Source of the DNA: an archaeon
Lineage (GTDB): Archaea; Nanobdellota; Nanobdellia; SCGC-AAA011-G17; GW2011-AR17
Assembly: GCA_018692925.1 (NCBI GenBank)
Contig: JABHLH010000014.1
Coordinates: 47,831-111,830 of the forward strand
Length of the DNA stretch: 64,000 bases
Direction of reading: 5' to 3'
Shown: piece by piece, positions 9,003 to 19,128 of the stretch
How positions within the stretch are numbered: position 1 is the stretch's first letter
Layout: every line of letters begins with the position of its first letter
The notes under the pieces: model-generated
What the model was told of the DNA's origin: nothing
Database searches by the model: none
The model's input: only the letters and a program-made list of their open reading frames with translations
Made by a program: the position numbers and the translations under genes

Positions 9003-9837
9003 AGCAAGATATAAGGAAATGGGCGGAGAATTGAAAGTAGTTAAGCTAAATAGATGTATAAGAGTTAATACTAAAAAAATTACTGCAAATGAGTTGAAAG
9101 CAAGGTTAGAGAAGAAAAGAGTTGTTTTGGAAAAGGTACCTTTTTTGAAGAATTCCTTTTATGTAAAGAGTTCTAAATTCAATTTAGTGAGTTGTCCTGA
9201 GTATTTGCTTGGTTTGTTTTATATTCAAGAAGCTGCTAGCCAAGTTCCTGTAGAAATTATGAAGCCTAAAGGTTTGGTTTTAGATGCTTGTGCTGCTCCT
9301 GGTGGGAAAACTAGTCAACTTTCTGAATATTGTGATGTTGTTGCTGTAGAAAATAAAGGAGAAAGGTTGAGTGTTTTAGAGAATAATTTGGAGAGATTAG
9401 GTGTTGATAATTGTATTGCTTATCTTATGGATTTTAGAGCTGTAAGTAAAAAGTTTAATTATATCTTATTAGATGCTCCATGTTCTGGAAATTTTATGTT
9501 GGAAAATAATTGGTTGAGAAAGAATAATTTGAGAAGAGTAGAAGAGAGAAGTGAGTTGCAAAAAGAATTAATTGGACATGCTATTTCTTTGTTGAATAAA
9601 GATGGGGTTTTAGTTTATAGTACTTGTTCATTAGAACCTGAAGAGGATGAGTTTGTAATACAATATGCTTTAGATCATTTTGATGTTAAATTAGAAAAAA
9701 TTGAATGTATTGGAGATGATGGTTTGACAAATATTTTTGGTAAGAAATTAGATAAAAATATGAGGTTTTGTAAAAGGTTTTGGCCACATAAAACAAATAC
9801 AATTGGATTTTTTATTGCGAGGTTAAGAAAATGTTAG
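8995..9837 (+). CDS. RsmB/NOP2/Sun family RNA C5-cytosine methyltransferase
   Basis: GLFYIQEAASQVPVEIM, LDACAAPGGKTSQL, LLDAPCSG, STCSLEPEEDE. Confidence 0.95.
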   Translation: MFKARYKEMGGELKVVKLNRCIRVNTKKITANELKARLEKKRVVLEKVPFLKNSFYVKSSKFNLVSCPEYLLGLFYIQEAASQVPVEIMKPKGLVLDACAAPGGKTSQLSEYCDVVAVENKGERLSVLENNLERLGVDNCIAYLMDFRAVSKKFNYILLDAPCSGNFMLENNWLRKNNLRRVEERSELQKELIGHAISLLNKDGVLVYSTCSLEPEEDEFVIQYALDHFDVKLEKIECIGDDGLTNIFGKKLDKNMRFCKRFWPHKTNTIGFFIARLRKC

Positions 9838-10283
9838 ATACATTTGTTAAAAAGTTTACAGATAAGGAAATTAAGTTTGTGAAAATTGGAAAAAAGTACT
9901 TTTTAGAGAATAAAAAGTTGGAAGAGAATAGATTGAATGTTAAAGAAAAGTTTTTTGGATTACTATTAGGTCAAGATAGAGAAGGTAAGTTTACTCCTTC
10001 ATTTGGATTGTTAGATTTGCTTTCAAAAATGTCTAATGAAAAGATTTTTGTTAAAGATATTGGAGAGATGGATTTTTTGTATGGTAAACATTTGAGAGTT
10101 AGACATGTTTTAAGAATTGAAGGTGAAAAGAAAATTGGTTTCTTGAAGTTAGTACAAAATGAACACGATGAAAACATTGGTTATGGAAAATATGTTGGTG
10201 AAGAGGGTAAGATTCAAGTTCTTAAACATAGAATGGATCGAGGTATTTTCTTGAAGAGAGATAAAGAAAAAGTAATGCATTAA
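9831..10283 (+). CDS. NIP7-like pre-PUA/PUA domain protein
   Basis: KFTPSFGLLDLLSKMSNEKIFVKDIGEMDFLYGKHLRVRHV resembles the NIP7 pattern [38 protein letters not shown]. Confidence 0.6.
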   Translation: MLDTFVKKFTDKEIKFVKIGKKYFLENKKLEENRLNVKEKFFGLLLGQDREGKFTPSFGLLDLLSKMSNEKIFVKDIGEMDFLYGKHLRVRHVLRIEGEKKIGFLKLVQNEHDENIGYGKYVGEEGKIQVLKHRMDRGIFLKRDKEKVMH

Positions 10284-10299
10284 ATTTATAAATAGGTTT

Positions 10300-10686
10300 T
10301 TGCACATTGTTTTTATGGATTTGAGGTGGTCCTTGTGTGGAGGCAGTTTCAGAAATAATTCTTGGTTTTCTTATAATGAAGTATTTAATTTTTTAAAACC
10401 TGAAAGTGTTAATGGTTATGTTCCTAGAATGAATGGGGTTGAAGTTTCTGTTTATGTTCCTGATGGATTAATTCTTGAAAATGGTGCTGGTGAAATGTTG
10501 TATGGTGCTCTTGAAAAAGCTATGAGGAGGTTTCCTTATTCTAATGATAGAAAATCTTTGTCTCTGGTTAAAAGAAAAATATGGATAAAAAGAAATGTAA
10601 ATGGGCTTCCAATTGCTTGTGATGTTACTGATGAAGGTTATTCTGATAAGGGAAGAGCTTTTGGTAATTATAGGGTAGATTTGTGA
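10300..10686 (+). CDS. Hypothetical protein
   Basis: Uninterrupted ORF with plausible composition; no recognised domain. Confidence 0.45.
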   Translation: MHIVFMDLRWSLCGGSFRNNSWFSYNEVFNFLKPESVNGYVPRMNGVEVSVYVPDGLILENGAGEMLYGALEKAMRRFPYSNDRKSLSLVKRKIWIKRNVNGLPIACDVTDEGYSDKGRAFGNYRVDL

Positions 10687-10757
10687 GATATAGATATAAT
10701 AATTGTTATTTTATAGGTTAGATTTTTTTAAGTATTAGGGATGTATTATTTATGTAA

Positions 10758-11186
10758 TTGGAGGATAAAATGACATTAGATGATGAAATTGTAGCTAGAA
10801 TAAATGAAGCAAAAGAGAAGAATATTAGTAGTAAAGCAGGTAATATTGCTAGATATTTAGGTTTGGGTGGAACAACTCATGCTAATGGTGTTGAATCAAC
10901 TGAATATAATTATTCTGGGAATGGTTTTGAAATAAATTCTTCTATTGCTATTGGTCATGATTGTGGTGGTTTTGGTACAAGTGTAAAATTTGCTGGTAAT
11001 GATGTTTATAGAATGGGTGGTGGAACAATTTATACATATGTTCCAGGTGAATGGTTAAGTGAATTTGAAAGTTTGTATACTCAATCTCTTGCTGCTGGAG
11101 AAATAGCAAGAGCAGATCAAAAAAGAAAAGATGATTCTAAAAGATTAAATGAAGAACTTGAATTAAGAGATAGGTGGGGGTTATAA
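10758..11186 (+). CDS. Hypothetical protein
   Basis: ORF with Gly-rich core; start may be the internal ATG MTLDDEIV. Confidence 0.5.
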   Translation: MEDKMTLDDEIVARINEAKEKNISSKAGNIARYLGLGGTTHANGVESTEYNYSGNGFEINSSIAIGHDCGGFGTSVKFAGNDVYRMGGGTIYTYVPGEWLSEFESLYTQSLAAGEIARADQKRKDDSKRLNEELELRDRWGL

Positions 11187-11190
11187 TTTT

Positions 11191-11691
11191 TTAATTTTCA
11201 TGGATAACTATCATTGATTGAGTTTTTTCTATACCTTCAATAAGTTGTATTTTTTTTAATAATACTTTATCATATTCTTCAACATCTTTTACTCTTATAG
11301 TTGCAATAATATCTGTTCCGCTTGTAACAATATCTGCTTTTTCTACAAAAGCAAATTTTTTTAGATCTTTTACAATATCATACTGAGTTCTCTTTTTTTC
11401 TTTTAATTGTTTTAAGTTTGCAGAGATTAGTAAATAGACTAAAAGTGATTGGTCTAATTTTTTATGATCTAGTTCTATTGTGAATTTTTTAATTATTCCT
11501 TCTTTTTTTAGTTTTGATATTCTATTATGGATGGTTGTAATAGGCAATAATGTTTTTTTAGCAATCTGTCTAGTAGAATAGTCTGCATGGGTTTTTAATA
11601 TTTCAATTATTTTTTTATCTTTTTCGTCGATTTTCATTTTTATATAGAACAAGTGTTCCAGATTATATATAAATCTTTCTATTTCTTGCAA
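11191..11691 (-). CDS. Lrp/AsnC family transcriptional regulator
   Basis: DEKDKKIIEILKTHADYSTRQIAKKTLLPITTIHNRISKLKKEGIIKKF HTH plus RAM-like C-terminal domain. Confidence 0.9.
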   Translation of the reverse strand: MQEIERFIYNLEHLFYIKMKIDEKDKKIIEILKTHADYSTRQIAKKTLLPITTIHNRISKLKKEGIIKKFTIELDHKKLDQSLLVYLLISANLKQLKEKKRTQYDIVKDLKKFAFVEKADIVTSGTDIIATIRVKDVEEYDKVLLKKIQLIEGIEKTQSMIVIHEN

Positions 11692-11784
11692 GTTTTACCT
11701 TCTTTTTTGGAATATCTATTTAAAGAATTCTTGAGTGATTCAGTGTATTAGTCAAGTGGACTCTAAACACAGGAGAAAAGAAAA

Positions 11785-12531
11785 ATGGAAAGAAAAATTC
11801 AAGAGTATAGAGATTTATTAGAAAAAGATAAAGATTTAATTTGGTCGTATGTAGAATCTAGAGGAGAAGATGCTGAACTTAGAAAAAAAGTATTGTATTC
11901 CTTAGTAGATCCAGGAGATATATTAGAGACAAAAGATGGAATGCCAATACATTTAAAAGTATCATTAGAAAGTTTAAGTGATTCAGTTTTGTCTGTATTA
12001 AAAACATATGGTTCTCATAGAAAAAGCTCTATTGAAGAAAGAACTATTGGACATTATCTTGGTGGAGATTCAGGAGATATACCATACCTTGCCCCAGAGA
12101 GATTAGTAGATCGAATGGATTGGATAGATTATTTTGCTAGAAAAATGCAGAAAAAAGATTTAGTAGGGTATCGACCAATGTTTTTTGGAGGTCAAACTGA
12201 TGTTACTCTTGCAGATACTCCAAAATTTGTAAAATTTGCTAGACCATTAATTGAAAAATTAGATCAAGCAGAATTACGAAGAAGTGAAGGAGATATTGAT
12301 GGTGCAATTGAACTAAGAGAAGAAGTTGAAAAAGGAATGAGCAAAAGATGGATATTTTGGATGGAGAGGTTTAGAGTCGAAAAAGAAAAGATTCTAATTG
12401 ATAAAACAATGTCTAAAGAAGAAGTAAGAATGCGTTTCCATGATCAGCCAGTTAAATTTGAAACCCATAGTATTGAAGGTTTTGGATTTCTTGATTTGTA
12501 TGAAAGATTACTTCCTTATGTTTGGACATAA
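11785..12531 (+). CDS. Hypothetical protein
   Basis: Long ORF preceded by AGGAGA; no recognised domain. Confidence 0.6.
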   Translation: MERKIQEYRDLLEKDKDLIWSYVESRGEDAELRKKVLYSLVDPGDILETKDGMPIHLKVSLESLSDSVLSVLKTYGSHRKSSIEERTIGHYLGGDSGDIPYLAPERLVDRMDWIDYFARKMQKKDLVGYRPMFFGGQTDVTLADTPKFVKFARPLIEKLDQAELRRSEGDIDGAIELREEVEKGMSKRWIFWMERFRVEKEKILIDKTMSKEEVRMRFHDQPVKFETHSIEGFGFLDLYERLLPYVWT

Positions 12532-12584
12532 TTTTTTTCTTTTTTTATACAAAAGTTTATATAATTCTAAGATAAAATAAATTT

Positions 12585-13988
12585 ATGCAATTGAAGCTCT
12601 ATAATACAATGTCTAAAGAAAAGGAAACATTTAGTCCCTTGAATAAAAGTGAAGCAAGAATTTATGCTTGTGGCCCGACCGTATACCATTACCAACACAT
12701 AGGAAATTTAAGGAACTATTTATTCAATGATATACTGAAAAGAGTTTTATTATTTAACAAATATAAAGTTAAACAAGTGATTAATATTACTGATGTTGGA
12801 CATTTAACTTCTGATGAAGATTCTGGTGAAGATAAAATGATTAAAGCACTGAAAAGAGAGAAGTTAGATATTTCTGAAGAATCATTGTTAACATTAGCAA
12901 AAAAATATGAAGCTGTATGGCAAAATGATATGGTGAAAATAAATATTTTACCTGCTGAAGTTTATTGTAAAGCAACTGAACATGTAAAAGATATGGTTGA
13001 AATGATTGAAAAAATTGAAAAGAATGGTTTTTCTTATGAAAGTGATTCTTGTGTATATTTTGATATTTCAAAGTTTAAAGATTATAATAAATTAGCTAGA
13101 TTAAAATTAGAAAATTTAGAAGCTGGAGCTAGAGTTGCAGTAGATAAAGAAAAAAAGAATCCAGGTGATTTTGTACTTTGGTTTAAAACTGTTGGTAAGC
13201 ATGAAAAACATATTATGCAATGGGATTCAAAATATGGTAAAGGGTTCCCTGGATGGCATATAGAATGTTCAGCAATGTCTGTGAAGTATTTAGGAGAACA
13301 ATTTGATATTCATACTGGTGGAATTGAACATGTTCCTGTACATCATACAAATGAAATTGCACAAACAGAAGCATCAACTGGAAAAAAACCTTGGGTTAAG
13401 TATTGGATGCATGGAGAACATTTAACTTTAGCAAAAGAAAAAATGAGTAAGTCATTAGGTAATGTATTCTTGTTAGATGATTTGATTAAGAAAGGTTTTG
13501 ATCCTTTAGCTTTTAGATATTTATGTTTAGGTAGTCATTATAGGAAACAAATGATCTTTACTTTAGAAAGTTTAGAAGGTGCACAGAATTCTTTGAATAA
13601 ATTAAGAAATAAAGTTTTAGAGTTAATGCAAAAAGATGAAGGTGAAAGAGCTGTTGAAGATTATATTGAAAGATTTCAAGATGCTATTAATGATGATTTG
13701 AATATGCCTAAAGCTTTAGCTGCAGTTTGGGATATGGTTAAAGATGAAGAAGTTAATAGTAAAGAGAGATATGATTCTTTGATGGAATTTGATAGAGTTT
13801 TAGGTTTAGGTTTAGAGGATATTAAAAGTTTAGAAATTCCAGAAGATGTTCAAAGATTGTTAGAAGAAAGAGAACATGCTAGATTGAATAAACATTGGAA
13901 TGATGCTGATGCTTTAAGAGATGAGATTAAGAAAAAAGGTTATATTATTGATGATGGTGTTAAGGGTCCTGTGTTGAAGAGAGTTTAA
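12585..13988 (+). CDS. cysS: Cysteinyl-tRNA synthetase
   Basis: ARIYACGPTVYHYQHIGNLRNY, GFPGWHIECSAMS, IHTGGIEHVPVHHTNEIAQ, KMSKSLGN. Confidence 0.97.
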   Translation: MQLKLYNTMSKEKETFSPLNKSEARIYACGPTVYHYQHIGNLRNYLFNDILKRVLLFNKYKVKQVINITDVGHLTSDEDSGEDKMIKALKREKLDISEESLLTLAKKYEAVWQNDMVKINILPAEVYCKATEHVKDMVEMIEKIEKNGFSYESDSCVYFDISKFKDYNKLARLKLENLEAGARVAVDKEKKNPGDFVLWFKTVGKHEKHIMQWDSKYGKGFPGWHIECSAMSVKYLGEQFDIHTGGIEHVPVHHTNEIAQTEASTGKKPWVKYWMHGEHLTLAKEKMSKSLGNVFLLDDLIKKGFDPLAFRYLCLGSHYRKQMIFTLESLEGAQNSLNKLRNKVLELMQKDEGERAVEDYIERFQDAINDDLNMPKALAAVWDMVKDEEVNSKERYDSLMEFDRVLGLGLEDIKSLEIPEDVQRLLEEREHARLNKHWNDADALRDEIKKKGYIIDDGVKGPVLKRV

Positions 13989-14024
13989 TTAGAGTTCTTT
14001 AATAGTGCAAGTTTAGGATTTATT

Positions 14025-16427
14025 TCAGGAGAATTCTTTAATTATTTGATTATATAATTTTTTTGCTTTTTGATAAGGTTTATGATTCTCTGAGAAACCT
14101 GCTTCTTTTCTAGCTTCTTCTATCCATTCCATATTACCAATAATATCAAGAAGATCATGATTAGAATTTTGAATTATATAAAAATCATTAAGAGATTTCC
14201 TATAATCTTTTGCTGCTTCAGTTTGTGAAAGATGATATTTTAAATATGAAGTTGAACTTGGTACTAGTCTTTCTTCTAAAGAAGATGTTTCTAATTGTTT
14301 TGGTTTGTGAGGTTTAATTCTTTCTGTAATGTATCTTGCTTGTGCGAGTCCACAGATTAATAATGTTTGTGAATTTTTTTTAATGTCATAAAATATAGAT
14401 CTTGGTATATATGTAAATTGATTCAAAATATTATTTTCATCATAAATAGGTTCTTCAATATTTGCATCAATATCTTTTCCAAAAGTTTCTATAACTCTCA
14501 AATCAGGTATTTCATTTGTTGATCTAATATGGTCTTTTACTAATACATCTATTTTGTCTACAACTTTTCTTTTGTAGTCGAGAAGATGTTTTATTCCCAT
14601 TCGAACTAAACCTATGTTAAATGCTAAGGAAAGAGTTCCTGAAATAGCTGCAGTTATTGGATCTCCACTAGCTATTGCTTCAAAATATGCATTATAAGCA
14701 AAAATATTTGTGGATACAGTTAAAAGTCCTAAACCTTTAAATTTTCTTGGATTCTTATAAAAATAATCCCTTTCTAAAACTGTTAATTCATTTTCGGTTA
14801 AATTTTCTCTAGTTACTAAATCTGTTAATTTTCCTGTTCTATGATTTTCAATATTATTGTTTTTTTCAATATCTCTTCTTAAATGTGAAAGATAACGATT
14901 CAAAGTAGTTTTTATCTCATTTGTTGTTTGTGAAGTTAAAGGTAATGAATTAAAAGCATCTTTTTCTTCTCCTAAGAAAAATGTATTATTATCAAAATAA
15001 AAAGCTATATCATTGAAAGAAGGGTGTTTGGTAGTTGTTAAATAATTTAGTACTTCTTCTGTTTGTATACTTTTTCTATAAGAATCTGTTCTTCTACTAC
15101 TTGAGATATAATCTCTAACTTCTTTTCTTAATCTTCTTTTTAATCTTTTTTCAGCTTTGTTTCTTGCTTTGATATTTTCTTCTGTTAATCCTGTTCCTTC
15201 AATATATAATAACATAGTACTTGTTTTTAAGAATTTGAAATTTGTAATCTCATATGGATTATTTACAGATAATTGATTATCCTCATAATTATTAGATCTA
15301 TTTATTTTTTGCAAATCATTTACTATCATTGGAATTAGATGGCTCTCAAATTGATCATAAAAATGTGAAAAACCTCTTTGTGTATTTTTAACTTCAAGAT
15401 CTAAATCTTCTTCTACTCTTTCTTCTAAAGGTTCTCCTAAAACTGTTATTTCTAAAGAATCTTCAAATGCAAATGGATCTAATGATTTTCTAACATCTAA
15501 AGCAGAAGAAAATAAAACTTCTTCATCAGGGTTAATCATTCTATTTAATGTTGGTCTTATAAATTCTGAAATCCATTCTGGTAATTCATAAGGTTTTCCA
15601 CCATACATTCTACTCCTATCTAATTCTTTGGGAATGTTTCCAAGTAAAGCTTCTGCTGCAGAAAAACCTAAAGAAAAAATATCATAAGCTGGAGATGTTT
15701 CACCGATTAATGCATTCGGATGAGCATATTTTTTACTTCCAACAGAAGTTAATTGTGTTGCACCACTATCTGCATCTTTTAGTGTGTCTAAGTCGATTAA
15801 ACTTACTTTACCATTTTTATCAATTATTATATGTCTTGGATTTACATCTCTGTGACAAACAACTCCAACTTCAGGGTGTTGAGATTCATCTTGTAAATAT
15901 TCTAAACATTCTAATGTTCCATTTAAAATTGGTTTTAATTCTTCTGGTGTTAAGTGACCTTTCTCTTTAATCATATCAGCTAAACTTGTACCTTGAACAT
16001 ATTCTCGAACAACAACAAATTGTCTTTCATCTTTTAGTTCAATTAAATCATGATATTCTGGAATTCCTGGATGATGAAGAGCTTTAGAAATTTCAATTCC
16101 TCTTGCTAAATTACTTTGTGCTCTTTTCCATTTTGCTAAATTAAAACTTCCTTCGAAAACTTTTCCAACATGTTTGTTACCCTCTTTATCTTCTAAAACT
16201 AAAGCAGTTGCTTGTTCACCCCAACCTAAATAATCAACAATTCTGTAATCGCCTACAGTTCCACTAGGGAATGCTTCTTTAATATCTTCATGAAGTTCTT
16301 GTTGTGGAGTTTGGATTAAATGATCTAAAGTTCTCACTGAAGCAGTAGCTGGAGCTTGTGCATTCTTTGCATCTCTTTGTCTTGCTGCCATAGCTTGTTG
16401 TTGTCGTTTGGATTGTTTAGCTGTCAT
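14025..16427 (-). CDS. Divergent Ser/Thr protein kinase-like protein with C-terminal membrane segment(s)
   Basis: YRIVDYLGWGEQATALVLE, VVREYVQGTSLADMI, CHRDVNPRHIIIDKNGKVSLIDLD, SLGFSAAEALLG; catalytic-loop Lys of HRDxK is Asn. Confidence 0.85.
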   Translation of the reverse strand: MTAKQSKRQQQAMAARQRDAKNAQAPATASVRTLDHLIQTPQQELHEDIKEAFPSGTVGDYRIVDYLGWGEQATALVLEDKEGNKHVGKVFEGSFNLAKWKRAQSNLARGIEISKALHHPGIPEYHDLIELKDERQFVVVREYVQGTSLADMIKEKGHLTPEELKPILNGTLECLEYLQDESQHPEVGVVCHRDVNPRHIIIDKNGKVSLIDLDTLKDADSGATQLTSVGSKKYAHPNALIGETSPAYDIFSLGFSAAEALLGNIPKELDRSRMYGGKPYELPEWISEFIRPTLNRMINPDEEVLFSSALDVRKSLDPFAFEDSLEITVLGEPLEERVEEDLDLEVKNTQRGFSHFYDQFESHLIPMIVNDLQKINRSNNYEDNQLSVNNPYEITNFKFLKTSTMLLYIEGTGLTEENIKARNKAEKRLKRRLRKEVRDYISSSRRTDSYRKSIQTEEVLNYLTTTKHPSFNDIAFYFDNNTFFLGEEKDAFNSLPLTSQTTNEIKTTLNRYLSHLRRDIEKNNNIENHRTGKLTDLVTRENLTENELTVLERDYFYKNPRKFKGLGLLTVSTNIFAYNAYFEAIASGDPITAAISGTLSLAFNIGLVRMGIKHLLDYKRKVVDKIDVLVKDHIRSTNEIPDLRVIETFGKDIDANIEEPIYDENNILNQFTYIPRSIFYDIKKNSQTLLICGLAQARYITERIKPHKPKQLETSSLEERLVPSSTSYLKYHLSQTEAAKDYRKSLNDFYIIQNSNHDLLDIIGNMEWIEEARKEAGFSENHKPYQKAKKLYNQIIKEFS

Positions 16428-17047
16428 TTTGAATTTCCTATTTGGACTAGCCCATACTCTTGATTATTTTCTCCCCAAAAAGCTTCGAATCTGTCTGCAA
16501 AACTCATACCTTGTATATAACCTAAACTTTTAGTTTTGTCTTCAAGAACACGATCTCCAAAAGATATACCTCTATCATTACCACATGTCATTTGAAGAAA
16601 ATATCCTGTTTTTAATGGTAAATCTTTCATCCATTCTTTTAAATCAATTGTGGTAACTACTCCATCTTTTGCTGACCATGAAGATCTAGAACCTTGTCCA
16701 ACAACTACAATACTTTGATAGGTATCATTTTCTAATACCTCTCTTAAATCTCTGCTTGTAGCGTTATGTTTAAAATCAAGTCTAATATCTCTTTCAGTAA
16801 AAAAATCTGAAATTTTCCCTTTATTTCCTAAAGTAAGATTTGCGAATTCAATTAAAGTTGGTTCATAAATTAAAGCAATTGCTTTTTCATTGCCACTAGT
16901 TTCTTTTATATTTTTTTGTGATTGATATGTGTTATATAATAATCCTGGAAAAGCTAATGGCCCAAGTTGTAATAAACTTAAAGGATTTAATCCTAGAACA
17001 AATTCGGAATATATTTCTAATTTAATTTTTCGAGGATATTCTATCAT
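16424..17047 (-). CDS. Caspase-like (clan CD-like) fold candidate
   Basis: SIVVVGQGSRSSWSAKDG...FLQMTCGNDRG resembles the GHG...TCG pattern of the protein at 58901-59962; His position is Gln. Confidence 0.4.
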   Translation of the reverse strand: MIEYPRKIKLEIYSEFVLGLNPLSLLQLGPLAFPGLLYNTYQSQKNIKETSGNEKAIALIYEPTLIEFANLTLGNKGKISDFFTERDIRLDFKHNATSRDLREVLENDTYQSIVVVGQGSRSSWSAKDGVVTTIDLKEWMKDLPLKTGYFLQMTCGNDRGISFGDRVLEDKTKSLGYIQGMSFADRFEAFWGENNQEYGLVQIGNSK

Positions 17048-19128
17048 TGTCTCACCTTCTGTGCCATTCTAGCTTTTCTTAATCTTTCTGTGTCTTGTTC
17101 TGTAGCTTTTCTTAATCTTTTCTTTTCTTGTTCAAAATTATTAGTTGTAGTTCTTACTGGTCCTGTAACTTCTACTGGATCAAAAGTAATTTCTGGTGTA
17201 GAATCCGAAAAAGTTAACTTTGGTGTAGGATCAGAAACTACTATTGGTTCTTGTGTAGAAACTTTTGTTTGATCTTCAAAAAATTCAGAAGTATCTTCAA
17301 GTTCTGTTTTAGAATCTGGTAACATTGCTCTTAATGAATTATATAATTTAGATGGATCTCTTTTAAATTTTTTAAAAGTTCTTTTTACTTCTTTAGGAAA
17401 ACCTTCAAAGTTAAAATTATCAAGTTCTTCTTTTGTGCTTACTCCTGTAGATAGTACATAGTTATCCTGGTGGTTAACTTGTTTTGAATATGAAAAAATA
17501 AATTGCTGCCCATTTGTAGAGATATTTAGATATCTTCCAAGATTATTATATCTTTCAATTTTTATTCTAAAAAGATCATTTGATTTTATTTCAAAATCTA
17601 TTTTAAATTTTTTATAATTTTTATTGTAACTTTCTAAAATAAAATCATGATATGCTTGACTATCAAAATTTTCTCCTAATCTAACTCCTTCTGGTAACTT
17701 TGCAGTTTCAATTCTATCTTCTAAAGATTTAATTTTTTTCCTTCTTTTGAGATAATTTGATATTGTGAATTTAGTATGTATTGCAGTTAATGTTAATAAT
17801 GCAGCAAATGGAATAATTACATCATCTACACTATTATATAAATAATAACCAGCTGTAGAAATAGCTCCTGTTAAACCTAATTGTATTGGAAGTTTTTTTC
17901 TATCTCTAGATCTTTCTTTTATTAAATCTAATCTTTGTTCTTCTAATTTTCTTACTTCAGTACCGTATTGTTCTTCGGTGTCAAGTAAGTGTAAATCTCT
18001 TTTGACTTGTTTATATTGTATTTTAAACTCCCCGAATATTGCTTTATCTATTATACTTAAACCTCCAACAATTCCTCCCGTAACTAAACTTGCTTTTAAC
18101 AAACTATGTTCAACAGAATAAACTATTGGGAATGATACTAAAGAGAAAATTTGTAATAAATTAAGCATAGAGATGGGAAAATTTAAAGCTTTTAATTTAC
18201 TTTCTTTCTTTTTAAGATCATTTCTTAGTGATGCATAATCTTTTCCTTCAACTACAGCTATTTCTTTTATTTCTTCATCAACTATTTCTTCTAAATTAAA
18301 ATCAAAATCATTTCTTATGTCTATTGCAGTATGATATCTTTGTTTTTGTTCAGGATGAACCATTTTTTCAATTACATTTCTAAATTCTTCTGGTATCCAT
18401 TCTGGCATTTTATATGGATTACTACCTCTAAATCTACTATCACTTAGTTCATTTGGTATTTCTCCAAGTAATGCTTCTGTTGCAGTAAATCCTAAAGCAT
18501 AATAATCCCCGTCTGGAGAAGTACTTCCAAGTAAAGCTTCTGGACTCTGGTATGATTTTGTTCCTGCTGCTGTGTATCTAGTTGTTTGATTAGAAGTTGA
18601 TTTTGATGTGTCTAAATCAATTAATGTAACATTGCCTTCATCATCAACAATAATGTGTTCTGGTTTTATATCTCTGTGGCAAACTGTTTTTACTTTTGGA
18701 TGTTGTGATTCATCATGTAAATATTCTAAAGCTTCTACAGTTTTACCAATAATTGGAGCTAATTCTTCTGGAGATATTGTTCCATCTTCTTCAATAATTT
18801 CTTTTAATGATCTTCCTTTTGCATATTCTTTTACAACTACAAACATACTTTGATCTGGAATATCAATAATTTCTTTTACGGTTTGAATACTAGGATGGTC
18901 TAAATGTTGTGAAATATCAATTCCCCTTTTTAGATCTTTTAATTCTTCAATATATGGTGTTAAACTTAATCTTCTTTGGATTACTTTTCCTGTGTATGTT
19001 TTTCCATCACCATTTTCTAATTGTAAAACAAGTCCTTGTCCACCTTCTCCGATTACTCCTGTAATATTATAATGGTTAATAGTTTGATCTTGAAACATTG
19101 CAGTTATTTGTGTTGGTAAAGTTGTCAT
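17044..19128 (-). CDS. Membrane Ser/Thr protein kinase
   Basis: YNITGVIGEGGQGLVLQLE, VVVKEYAKGRSLKEII, CHRDIKPEHIIVDDEGNVTLIDLD, YALGFTATEALLG; hydrophobic segments mid-protein. Confidence 0.92.
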   Translation of the reverse strand: MTTLPTQITAMFQDQTINHYNITGVIGEGGQGLVLQLENGDGKTYTGKVIQRRLSLTPYIEELKDLKRGIDISQHLDHPSIQTVKEIIDIPDQSMFVVVKEYAKGRSLKEIIEEDGTISPEELAPIIGKTVEALEYLHDESQHPKVKTVCHRDIKPEHIIVDDEGNVTLIDLDTSKSTSNQTTRYTAAGTKSYQSPEALLGSTSPDGDYYALGFTATEALLGEIPNELSDSRFRGSNPYKMPEWIPEEFRNVIEKMVHPEQKQRYHTAIDIRNDFDFNLEEIVDEEIKEIAVVEGKDYASLRNDLKKKESKLKALNFPISMLNLLQIFSLVSFPIVYSVEHSLLKASLVTGGIVGGLSIIDKAIFGEFKIQYKQVKRDLHLLDTEEQYGTEVRKLEEQRLDLIKERSRDRKKLPIQLGLTGAISTAGYYLYNSVDDVIIPFAALLTLTAIHTKFTISNYLKRRKKIKSLEDRIETAKLPEGVRLGENFDSQAYHDFILESYNKNYKKFKIDFEIKSNDLFRIKIERYNNLGRYLNISTNGQQFIFSYSKQVNHQDNYVLSTGVSTKEELDNFNFEGFPKEVKRTFKKFKRDPSKLYNSLRAMLPDSKTELEDTSEFFEDQTKVSTQEPIVVSDPTPKLTFSDSTPEITFDPVEVTGPVRTTTNNFEQEKKRLRKATEQDTERLRKARMAQKVRQ

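Noticed and set aside
12841-13071. 76-aa minus-strand ORF
   Set aside because: Antisense to cysS
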